Assembly (NCBI GenBank): GCA_035772405.1 | Contig: JAYKKM010000199.1 | Location: 496,001 to 560,000 of the forward strand | Length of the DNA stretch: 64,000 nt | Reading direction: 5' to 3' | From: Chrysogorgia sp. JL179-B06 | Lineage: Eukaryota; Cnidaria; Anthozoa; Scleralcyonacea; Chrysogorgiidae | Shown here: in pieces, positions 46,801 to 54,300 of the stretch | How positions within the stretch are numbered: position 1 is the first letter of the stretch | Layout: each line of letters opens with the position of its first letter | The notes under the pieces: generated by a model | Told to the model about the DNA's origin: nothing | The model's input: only the letters and a program-made list of their open reading frames with translations | The model's database searches: none | Translations under genes and position numbers: made by a program

Positions 46801-48035
46801 TAGTTGAATTTGTTCATCGTTTCATATGCACCAGCCCTCATACTAAAGCCAAAAATTTGGAACGTTTCTGATTAGACGCTTGAAATTGCCTTGCTGTGTC
46901 GAGAAATGGAGCTGTTCTAAACCATGATATGAACTCGTTAACCTGTTGCTTTTCTTCTGTTAGGCCCGTGACGGTAATCTCGCTATTGAGGAAATGGATG
47001 GAGGAACATTCACCATCTCAAATGGTGGTGTTTTCGGATCTTTAATGGGAACACCAATTATTAACCCACCCCAGTCTGCCATACTCGGCATTCATGCAAT
47101 TAACGACCGGCCTGTAGCCATCAACGGAAAGGTACGATATTCGAAAGAGTTTTACTTTCTCTCCAAGGCATGTCAAACAAATCTAATGGAGGGGAGGGGA
47201 TGGGGAATGGAGGGAGGAAGGAAGGATGGAAGGAAGGAAGGGACGGATGGAGGGAGGGAGGAAGGAAGGGAGGGAGGGAGAGAGGGGGAAGGAACGGAGC
47301 GAGGGAGGGAGGTAGTGAGGAGGAAGGAAGGGAGGAAGGAAGGGGGAGGTGGTAGGTAGGAAGGGAGGAAGGAAGGAAGGAAGGAAGGAAGGAAGGGAAG
47401 GAAGGGAGGAAGGAAGGGAGTGAGGAAGGGAGGGAGGAAGGAAGGAAGGAAGGAAGGAAGGAAGGGAGGTAGGTAGGTAGGTAGGTAGGTAGGAAGAAAG
47501 GAAGGCACGAACGAAGGCAGGCAGGAAAGTTAGACAAAGGATGAGCCTCGTGTTCTTCTCTTACAGGGAGGGAGGGAGGGAGGGAGGGAGGGAGGGAGGG
47601 AGGGAGGGAGGGAGGGAGGGAGGGATGGGAGGGAGGGAGGAAGGAAGGAAGGAACGGAGCGAGGGAGGTAGTGATGAAGGAAGGTAGGAAGGAAGGAAGG
47701 GAGGAAGGAAGGAAGGAAGGAAGGAAGGAGGAAGGGAGGAAGGAAGGAAGGAAGGGAGGAAGGAAGGAAGGAAGGAAGGAAGGAAGGAAGGAAGGAAGGG
47801 AGGGAGGGAGGGAGGGAGGTAGGTAGGGAGGAAGAAAGGAAGGCACGAAGGAAGGCAGGAAAGTTAGACAAAGGATGAGCCTCGTGTTCTTCTCTTACAG
47901 GTGGAGATTCGTCCCATGATGTTCCTTGCCCTCACCTACGACCATCGACTGATCGACGGCAGGGAAGCAGTGACCTTTCTACGGACGATTAAAGCTGCCA
48001 TAGAAGACCCAAGAATATTGCTTCTCGATCTGTGA
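31847..48035 (+). CDS. DLST: dihydrolipoyllysine succinyltransferase (2-oxoglutarate dehydrogenase E2), 15 exons, 461 aa
   Basis: Exons: 31847-31915, 31989-32034, 32134-32185, 34214-34281, 34396-34467, 35584-35639, 35757-35865, 40641-40757, 40934-41040, 42239-42336, 44318-44448, 45188-45261, 46109-46192, 46964-47131, 47901-48035. All introns are GT..AG and every phase matches. The product (461 aa; vertebrate DLST is about 453) is the E2 core of mitochondrial 2-oxoglutarate dehydrogenase and moves succinyl groups to CoA. Seen: an Arg/Ser-rich presequence without acidic residues at the start ([20 protein letters not shown]), a lipoyl domain with the lipoyl-lysine motif ETDK (K121), a Pro/Lys-rich linker, no peripheral subunit-binding domain (as in animal E2o), and a catalytic domain ending with DHRLIDG (H432, D436) and the LLLDL C-terminus. 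Exons 1-4 encode the poorly conserved presequence; I placed them by phase and splice sites, so they are less certain. Confidence 0.94.
32443..32580 (+). mobile_element. tRNA-derived SINE, copy 1
   Basis: A tRNA-like head with A box 'tagctcaatggttagaa' and B box 'ggttcgattcc', acceptor-like ends gagtctc/gggactc, then a body 'cagaataatttttctgagga' shared with 63286-63410. The anticodon arm does not fold well, so I do not call a functional tRNA. It lies in DLST intron 3. Confidence 0.7.
32640..33320. other. DLST intron 3, palindromic debris
   Basis: A hairpin of 'gggagtttgggagaattc' (32690) with its mirror near 32748; a second around 'aggccgtcat'/'atgacggcct' (32996-33043). No gene. Confidence 0.45.
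33321..33733. mobile_element. Harbinger-like MITE, TAA duplication
   Basis: Ends GGCCAGACCAATTTAATTTT and a mirrored terminus finishing 'ttggtcagtggcc', flanked by TAA (33318-33320 and 33734-33736). Same GGCC ends as 7197-7648 and 52071-52380. Non-coding; DLST intron 3. Confidence 0.7.
34931..35065. repeat. long hairpin in DLST intron 5
   Basis: 'tatataaacacgagtggaag' and 'tttgggagaa' are mirrored by 'ttctcccaaa' and 'cttccacgagtgtttatata'. The stem sequence 'agtttgggagaa' also occurs in the hairpin near 32690. Followed by 'gctaattgatggcgtatcat'-type repeats at 35190-35270. Confidence 0.6.
35985..36526. mobile_element. Mutator-like foldback element, 9-bp TSD
   Basis: Near-perfect terminal inverted repeats of about 95 bp starting GGTCGGCACTAGATCATGGT, flanked by the 9-bp duplication agttcaaag (35976-35984 and 36527-36535). 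A second inverted layer inside ('cacccgttcctc', 'aaactactgg') gives a hairpin-rich 542-bp non-coding element in DLST intron 7. Confidence 0.85.
37011..37440. repeat. 20-bp minisatellite in DLST intron 7, left part
   Basis: Tandem units of 'acttagcgcaatgtctcaca', about 20 copies, with variants such as 'acttagcgtaacgtctcc'. Continues at 39935 beyond the LINE. Confidence 0.9.
37555..39934 (+). mobile_element. CR1/Jockey-like LINE, 5'-truncated, inserted in a minisatellite
   Basis: The sequence switches from minisatellite-related text to LINE text at about 37555 and returns to the array at 39935. The element lacks the endonuclease half of ORF2 and any ORF1, keeps an intact reverse-transcriptase frame, and ends with 'gtgtttaaataaagttg' and an (atc)n tail at about 39917-39932. 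Transcribed in the same direction as DLST. A 3'-end-only relative lies at 18370-18546. Confidence 0.85.
37637..39745 (+). CDS. LINE reverse transcriptase (ORF2 C-terminal part), 702 aa
   Basis: An uninterrupted frame encoding the RT and C-terminal region of a non-LTR retrotransposon. The palm motifs are intact: [13 protein letters not shown] (catalytic D336), [20 protein letters not shown], and FADDTS (D425, D426). The thumb and C-terminal parts follow ([35 protein letters not shown]). The frame stays open upstream of the chosen ATG to about 37555, where it reads [20 protein letters not shown], the usual linker after the endonuclease domain, so the ATG is not the native start and the protein is N-terminally truncated. 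The lack of stops over 2.1 kb suggests a recent insertion. Clade assignment (CR1/L2/Jockey group) is by motif style only. Confidence 0.9.
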   Translation: MMPWAELDSKQNVDEMWECWKALFVQVLNKHAPIRSKRIRKKGSLPWVNKEIKAMLFRRDFLKRKAIKTKEDNDWKLYKSSRNAANIVMRNAKREYYVTQFANHNKNPKQAWKTINDILGRNRKQNTVNEIKLVDKTVTSTEELAEVFNDHFTNIGPKLAETIEQDNDCSFQDFIDQNESGAGFSFQPVNVATVFKLISKLSSSKATGIDKISAKVLLTAAPAIAQSLTKIFNVSIVSEQFPSEWKAARVIPIFKKGQRTMLDNYRPISILPVVSKLMERILYDQMFDYLTNENILSEHQYGFRPLHSTTTTLLDCTNEWYVNMDRGLYNLVVFLDLKKAFDTVNHEILLRKFQMYGFGENALTLLRCYLTHRTQKSQLKGIFSNQRKVTCGIPQGSILGPLLFLIYINDLPNCLKHTTSRMFADDTSLTAVGETLDEVERRANEDLVNVHRWLSANKLSLNIAKTKYVLIGSHYKINNTVVQPKVKINSKSVKRVKHAKVLGVQIDENLNWRKHIEFIASKISSGIGAIRKLKEFVDRNTLVLVYNALIQPHFDYCCEVWDTIGKGHAERLQKFQNRAARLIMNFKNEHGRSILARNSLGWISLEERRAQMKARLMYKTVNKLAPHRLCDIFQKTNTVSDYNLRGSSTSLCTPRPRTEFLKKSFSYCGAQIWNQIPEEIRSSVSYDSFCQKLSSLTSDPRN
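39935..40612. repeat. 20-bp minisatellite in DLST intron 7, right part
   Basis: Same units as 37011-37440, including a longer 'cataacgtaataacgaaatc' variant that appears on both sides of the LINE (about 37267, 39970 and 40313). The array ends about 30 bp before the exon 8 acceptor. Confidence 0.9.
41060..42060. repeat. GGT/GAT satellite with 160-bp higher-order period, DLST intron 9
   Basis: A (gtgttt)n start, then GGTGAT-type triplets. The block marker 'actagtgatggtagttatga' occurs at 41278, 41438, 41598 and 41757, so the array is built of roughly 160-bp repeats. The Gly/Asp/Val/Met-rich frames over it are artefacts of triplet composition. Confidence 0.9.
42385..42784. mobile_element. piggyBac-like MITE, TTAA duplication, copy 1
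   Basis: Ends AGAGTGAGTGTCAACCATG and a mirrored terminus, flanked on both sides by TTAA (42381-42384, 42785-42788), the target of piggyBac-type elements. 400 bp, starting 48 bp after DLST exon 10. Confidence 0.75.
42789..44317. other. DLST intron 10 remainder
   Basis: Includes an inverted repeat around 43550 ('gacgtcattgagtgataaaa' at 43481 mirrored at about 43585-43604). No gene recognised. Confidence 0.45.
44480..45122. mobile_element. piggyBac-like MITE, TTAA duplication, copy 2
   Basis: Ends AGAGTGAGTGTCAGGGTAGT and its complement, flanked by TTAA (44476-44479, 45123-45126). The terminal 14 bases equal those of 42385-42784; interiors differ. It starts 32 bp after DLST exon 11. Confidence 0.8.
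45417..45757. repeat. two diverged tandem copies in DLST intron 12
   Basis: About 150 bp is present twice (near 45425-45570 and 45608-45757), sharing 'caattctgaaaacagatttg' and 'cgagtctaaatacataac'. Confidence 0.75.
46290..46860. mobile_element. inverted-repeat element related to 59007-59511
   Basis: Shares 'atgacccattttggtacttc' and 'ggaaagtgctttatttttta' with 59041-59140, and 'gattgaaaaaccgatagca' with the right part of that copy. It also carries a 'tagcctgcgagcaggctctc' block at 46721. Lies in DLST intron 13. Confidence 0.6.
47180..47862. repeat. polypurine GGAA/GGGA tract with internally duplicated splice acceptor, DLST intron 14
   Basis: About 680 bases of almost pure purine (ggaa/ggga units) on the coding strand, interrupted at about 47506-47566 by a copy of the sequence that forms the intron's true 3' end (47843-47900): 'gttagacaaaggatgagcct' then 'cgtgttcttctcttacag'. 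The first copy ends in AG at 47566 and is followed by more ggga units. Confidence 0.9.
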
Positions 48036-48570
48036 TTCAGCAGTGTTACTGCGCGTTTCCTACGACGAACGATCAACGAAGAGTGGAATATTTGTGATGC
48101 GGAAAGATGTTTGCCCGATTGATTCGGTGTCTTTTAAAGGCTTTTAACTCATGTTTACTCTGTTGTAGAGTATACAAATTTCAAACATCAAGGGTATTTT
48201 GCCCATTAATTGCAGGACGGAATTGCCATCGGCGAATCATACTTGATGTATAATTCTATTCTTCCAGTGCCGAGTTTGTTCCGAAATATATTTCACCGTT
48301 GACCAACACCAAGAATGATTTATGTATCGGAACGAGCGATTTTCTGGTGTTGAAGCTCTATATTTGTCAGTACTATCGCCGCATTGGAGCTAGGCAACAA
48401 ATATATCACTCCATCATATATGAAAACAAGACAAAATTGGATTACGTATTTACATGAGCGTGAGTACGCGTGACTGGTGTCACGTGGAACGTGACATGTG
48501 TCCTTGGCATGTTATATAATTTATAAATTTATCCATGAATACGTTTATAACTTAAAATTTCCCAACGCAA
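48036..48570. other. DLST 3' flank
   Basis: No further coding sequence; probably 3' UTR and flank. I do not see a convincing AATAAA in the first few hundred bases. Confidence 0.4.
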
Positions 48571-48652
48571 CCAGGTGATAAATCAGACACAGTTTGACGC
48601 TACTCTGGCTTTAAAAAGTTTTTTGAACGTAACTTTAAAAGTTACTGTCCAT

Positions 48653-48692
48653 GACCCAACGTTTCGACACTCCAATCTAGTGTCTTCATCAG
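48653..48692 (-). ncRNA. hammerhead-like ribozyme motif (Penelope terminus)
   Basis: The minus strand reads CTGATGA, A, stem II GACACT/AGTGTC (6 bp, perfect) around a 7-base loop AGATTGG, GAAA, then C-GTTGG-GTC, allowing a 2-bp stem III. This is the minimal hammerhead core known from Penelope-like elements. Stem I pairing is not convincing at the first position, so activity is uncertain. Confidence 0.55.
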
Positions 48693-49258
48693 GGGTGATC
48701 GTTTGTAAAGTTAGGATCCCTATTTATCAGTACCCTCATAGAACACAACATTTTGACCATATTTTTCTCGTAAGTCAACAAATAATTTCCCAACGCATCC
48801 ATCCAGGTGAGATCATCTAACCGAAATCTGCTACTTGAGGCAAAATCCAAAACGGTGACTCATGGAGACAGAACATTCTCGGTTGCCTCACCAAAACTGT
48901 GGAATTCATTACCACAGGAAATTAGAAGCATTGATACGTTAAGTAGTTTTAAGTCAGCACTTAAGACTTTTCTTTTTTTAAATTAATAGTTTTTTGTTCA
49001 TAGTGGTTAATATATGTAGTAGGCTTTATCTTATAATGAAACTGCATTTAATTAGTTTTTATAATTAACATTAAGAATATATTGTTGTAAGCAATTTGAG
49101 ACTATTGTATAATGCTCCTAATACGTCTTTATTATTATTATAATAAATCAGACATACAGTTTGGATAATTACCAGAAGCTTATTTGCATTTTGTTAATAA
49201 AGTTATCATTGGTTCTATGAGGGTATAAATAGGGATCCTAACTTTACAACGATCACCC

Positions 49259-49297
49259 CTGATGAAGACACTAGATTGGAGTGTCGAAACGTTGGTC
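49259..49297 (+). ncRNA. hammerhead-like ribozyme motif (Penelope terminus)
   Basis: CTGATGA (49259-49265), stem II GACACT (49267-49272) with AGTGTC (49280-49285), GAAA, then C-GTTG-GTC ending at 49297. Inverted partner of the motif at 48653-48692. Confidence 0.55.
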
Positions 49298-49423
49298 ATG
49301 GACAGTAACTTTTAAAGTTACGTTCAAAAAACGTTTTAAAATCAAGAGTACCATCAAACCATGTCTAACTTATAATTATTAGGCCCGCTCTTCCTTGCAG
49401 ATTTCAAAATCTTTGGTCTTACT

Positions 49424-49503
49424 CTGATGAATGGCTCCGCTCGAAACAGTATTTTATTGCTAAAAATCTCGACTGTTCGACCACCTTTTCGTTTTGCTAT
49501 ATA
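49424..49503 (+). ncRNA. second-type hammerhead-like motif
   Basis: CTGATGA (49424-49430), then a TGGC-TCC-GCTC hairpin and GAAAC (49443-49447). Here a longer stem III is possible (ACAGT at 49446-49450 with ACTGT before the TTCGACC segment at about 49490-49500). Related by sequence to the minus-strand motif at 28000-28135. Confidence 0.4.
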
Positions 49504-49834
49504 TCCAAAACACTGGTAATTTAACAGGATCGCCGTATGCATCAAAGAGAATCGGATATTCTCTTGCGTGGCATGCTATATTTGGCTTGAGCAACTTCGT
49601 CTTAAAATATTGCTGTTGTATTAGTAGGAAGCAATTCTCCTTGATTTAGAGAACAGCTTGTAAACACCCCTAAAACATTTCTCCTAAATATTCCGATAGA
49701 CCCGATAAACCGTAATGGGGCCTCATTCTTTCTTTCTTATGTTTCAAGTAGAACCGGTGAATACGTGCTTAAAATAAACAGGTTTTGTGATGGGTCGCCA
49801 CCTACCAGAACCTACACTATGGTTGATTAAAACA

Positions 49835-49995
49835 ACAAAACAATAGAATCAACCACAAAGAAACCAATGTGCTAACCGTAACCACTTTTGTTCCACGAAG
49901 CCAATCACAAAACCTATTTATTTCAGGTACGTATTTACCGTTTGTGATTGGCATGCCAAAGGTGGTTAGGGTTAGCACATTGGTTTCTTTGTGGT
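49835..49995. repeat. inverted repeat with 'aaagaaaccaatgtgctaac' arms
   Basis: The arm at about 49856-49880 is mirrored at about 49968-49995, with 'caatcacaaaac' and 'gtttgtgattgg' nearer the centre. Confidence 0.6.
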
Positions 49996-50223
49996 TGATT
50001 GTATTGTTTTATTGTTTTAATCAACGAATCATGGCGACCGTAGAACGAGCACGTGATTATAATTTCATGTTACGAGTTCCAAATACTATTACTTATTGGA
50101 TTCCTCTGGGCCCAATATTACAAAATATTTAAGTCGAGAAATATTGCAAATCGAGACTTAAATATTTTGTAAATATTGGGCGAAGATGAATCCAATAGGT
50201 GTTTTATTATATCGAACAAAATA

Positions 50224-51072
50224 TCTTAACACAAAGTAAAATATTTCGATCAATTTTACCATTTCAATCAATTTTACTCATTCCTGATTGGCTAATGACA
50301 TCAGTATTAAACTTAAATTTTTTTACAAGGGGTATTTAAAAAAATACCCCTAGTAAAAAAAATACCCCTAGTAAAAAATCACATCCGGGATGTTTGCATA
50401 CACCAGTTTTCCCGCTTCGTATAAAATCTAGGGGTATTTATGAACGCGTAAAATTGATTGAAAAGGTATTAAAAGGAAATAACACTAAGAATTAATGAAA
50501 AATCGCACGCATGTTTGGCGAAATATTCATAATACCACGATGGTGGTATGAATATTTCGCCAAACACAAGTTTAATTCTTCTCGAACCGTGTTATTTCCT
50601 ATACTAATACCATTTCAATCAATTTTACTCATTCCTGATTGGCTAATGACATCAGTATTAAACTTAAATTTTTTTACTATTATTTAAAAAAAATACCCCT
50701 AGTAAAAAAATATCCCTAGTAAAAATAATACCCCTAGTAAAAATAATACCCCTAGTAAAAATAATACCCTAGTAAAAAATCACATCCAGGATGTTTGGAT
50801 TTTAGTATATATACAAACATCAGTGATCATCAGTTTTCCCGCTTCGTAGTAAAATTTAGGGGTATTTAGGAACGGGTAAAATTGATTGAAAAGGTATTAA
50901 AAGGAAATAACACTTGTTCTCGAAGAATTAATGAAAACTCGCACTTGTGTTTGGCTAAATATTCATAATACCACTTCGTGCTTCGCACTCGTGGTATTAT
51001 GAATATTTCGCCAAACACGCGTGCGATTTTCATTAATTCTTCTCGAACCGTGTTATTTCCTATACTAATAGA
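50224..51072. mobile_element. two adjacent copies of a hairpin-rich element
   Basis: Both copies start 'accatttcaatcaattttac' and share 'aatacccctagtaaaaa' runs, 'cccgcttcg', and a terminal hairpin built on 'tttggcgaaatattcataat'. A third copy in reverse orientation lies at 62596-62945. Non-coding; family not recognised. Confidence 0.75.
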
Positions 51073-51339
51073 GACAGTTGATTGGTGGATTATATGCGAT
51101 GGTATAATAAATTAGCATATAAGATATGTTATGTATTACCTAAAAGAATATCTATCATTCTCTTGCTAATATATGCTAATATATTTGGAACCTCGTAAAC
51201 ATGAAAGTAGCGGATGAAATTAAAAAAAATTATATATATAAACTAAAAGATTAAAATTCGTTTTATGCTAAATTCGCGCACGCGCAGGCTGACGTCAACA
51301 AAGGCAAGTCTCGATGAGAATCGATTATTACCTATATAA

Positions 51340-54300
51340 ATGTCCAATAATCAGGGAATTTTACGAAAAACTGTTCCTCTTTCGGGAGAACAGGATCCGA
51401 TATGTCCAAATAGTATATTTCTCGATGCTGAAAAGGCGACAATGTTTGGTCGAACGTCGTTGGAGACGAATGTGCGATTGTTGTCGAGGAAGACGCCATT
51501 AATGATATCACGAAAACATGCCTCCATCGCTTTTGGAGATGGCAAGTGGACTATCGTGGATCATAATGTGAGTAGCTGCTTTGGTTTCTCTCTGTTCCGT
51601 CCATGTCGACTGAAGTTTAGCTTTTTGCGAAAGCGGGACGATAACCGTATTATTGATGTATTATAATAATAAGAACAGACCGTTGGTGTTGTACGGTAAT
51701 AAATTAAACGGTTGCAGTTGTGGAATGATCAAATGTTTCAGAATGACTACTGCACAATGCTTAATATTGTTTTGTACTTTGTAAATTGCTTACAACAATG
51801 CGAATTTTACTCCGGGCTCCCAACTGTTGAGAAAAAACTTTTACCTGTTGCACCACTCATATAAAGGGAGAACCCTAGTCTAATTCTTTAAATCCTAACC
51901 CCTAACTGTAGCTAACCTTCCCTAAACATATAGACCAGACAAAAACAGAAAGGTCTGTTTGACTCATCCGTTTTAGCCGTTTCCAATTCTCAGCCAATTA
52001 TAAAATTCCTTGAATATTTTCTTATTAAGTGCAGTTCTTTGGGAAGGAACATTTTGAGTCATCCCTTTTAGGCCAAAAAAAAAAGTATTCTGTTTCTGGT
52101 CAGCGCGCGCGTCATCTTGACTATGCGCGTCGAAGTATTTTTTTGTGATTTAACATTGTTTAGTATTAACCTGTAAACTTTGTGACAGTTTAACATTTAT
52201 ATTAGCATAAACAATCGATGTATGCACTTATAAATATATAGAGAAGTATAGAAATATAGAAAAGTACTCACAATTTCTGCAAAAAGCGTTCCCTTCAAAA
52301 AAAAAAAGAAAAAAAAAAAGAAGCCGCGTCGATTTTCGACAAACATACTGACCAGAAACAGAATACTTTTTTTTTTGGCCTTAGCCTTGTCTGTGAGAAT
52401 TGATCACAACTAACAAGTGTAGTCATAGTTAATACTCTTATAGAAAAACATCCTCTTGTTTTTCTTAGACTCTGGAGCTAGCTACATCACATGTAGTTTT
52501 AATATTGCATGAGATTTTATCCGGAGTAGTAACAGATATTACTGTTGCACAATTTTTGTTAGAATTTCCTGCAGCCATGCAATTTCTATGTAGATTAGGC
52601 AAAAATGTAAAGAAAAGCCATCGTTGATTATTGTAGATGCCATTTTTTGCACATCTGTCCTGGAGTCAACAAGTTGTTTTCCCATGCAATTTTAACAAGC
52701 TGTCCCAAAATGGTGGCTGAAATTTTTCATTGTACATCTTACAAACTTTCCAGTCTCTCAGAATATTTTAAAATCTAGATGCTTGGCAATGTAATTTTCA
52801 GCATTATAGTTTCTCGCTGGCTGAAGAATGAAAGAAGGAGAAACAGGTTTCTCACACAGGGGCAAAATATACATGCACCTCACCCCCACCAGGCCATCTA
52901 AAAGACAAGTAGCCCTTCCACCATACCCATATATTACTGTAGGTTATATGATAGTTGACATTCCAAAACTGAATCAACTACTTGTTATTGAACTACTTAT
53001 CCACTACTTGTTATTGCAAGTGAAGGCACTGCTACTTGTGGTAGAAGACAAACTAGCAACCCAGTGTGAGAATAAAGTATTTATTTGGAAACGGGTGGTT
53101 AATAGATCATATGGCAGCCAGCAGGCTGGTCTGGTTTGGGACAAGCGGTTCACAGATTCACGTCCATTCCAGGGGAGGTGCCAAGATTGTGATTTTTATT
53201 TTTTTGGTTAGGCAAGTGTCTAAGAAGGAAGGCACTGGTCTAAGGGTTATTGGAAGTTGTCTTCAGGGCTGGTGCCAGATGGGGGGGGGGGGGATGGTAC
53301 GAGGGGCTACAGCCTCCCCCCATTGGGAAACCTTAGCCCCCCTGTTGGGGAAAAATTAACAATTCGTCAGGAAACGAGCTGGAAGAAAAAAGAAGAAAAA
53401 AGTTCGTCTTTTGTTTTCTTAGAATCGTAAAAGTTTTTTTACGCATTAACAAATGTTTTTCTAAACAACGTCAAAGGTAATCAACTTTCATCTCTGGCAC
53501 AAATATATCACCTCTGTGTTGTTTCGTGCACTCACTGTCATCTAGTTTTTGCATGAATATTATTGTTAGAGTTAGTTTCATATACAGTAAGGAAATACTG
53601 ACTATAAAATCATGATTTTCACTGTTTTTATTTTAATTTTTTTTGTTAAAATTTCCCCCAAAATGCAGGAATACACCAGGGTAGCATGCCCCCAGACCCC
53701 CCTAGACGAATTACCACTTCCTGTTAGCCCACCTGTAATAAATAACTGGATGAATTAAATCAACCTTTTCAAGATGGACCAATTACAATATTTACATGTT
53801 TTTTTATGTTCGGCCCTTAGCTGTCATACTGTATCAAATGGTTATTTTTCTTTGTTGAATATCACCGATATTTCTCAATGCAAGTTTTTATTTAGAATTG
53901 TATAAGTTATTGAAGCTCTTTTTACTGGCCAGATTACTATCAATACTATCAATAGTGCGCACGCCCTATTGAATCACAATGACAGTGGTTTATTACCAGA
54001 AGCTTATTTCCATCTTGTTAATAGATAACGTCATCATCGGTTCTATGAGGGTATAAATAGGGATCCTAATTTTACAACGATCACCCCTGATGAAGACACT
54101 AGATTGAAGTAGGAACGTTGGGTCATGGACAGTAACTTTTGAAGTTACGTTCACAAAACTTTTTAAAGAAACTTTTCAAACTATGCCTGAATTACAACAA
54201 CTTGTCACACAATTATTTTTTACTATATTGTGTTCTACCTTGTTCTTTTATGATTGCTTTCGTCTTGGTTTTGTTGCAGAGCTTAAATGGTGTGTTTGTC

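Larger units (their letters stand above)
48571..49345. mobile_element. pair of inverted Penelope-like termini enclosing a LINE 3' end
   Basis: The left part (48571-48815) and right part (about 49146-49345) are inverted copies of one terminus, both with 'actgtccatgac', 'cactccaatctagtgtcttc' and 'aggggtgatc' or complements. Between them, 48818-49145 encodes on the plus strand the last segment of an RT (SVASPKLWNSLPQEIRSIDT) and ends with a (tta)n-like tail, that is a LINE 3' fragment. Confidence 0.65.

Noticed and set aside
47121..47871. Long Pro/Ser/Leu-rich and Gly/Arg/Glu-rich frames over the GGAA tract
   Set aside because: Artefact of polypurine composition inside DLST intron 14.
52828..53211. 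127-codon frame as a gene
   Set aside because: No recognisable domain; lies within RNF8 intron 1 beside transposon-like sequence.
54139..54279. Upstream part of the 441-codon frame as the RNF8 N-terminus
   Set aside because: This part is intronic: the FHA domain begins in the exon at 51340-51567, and the acceptor at 54279 joins it in phase to SLNGVF.
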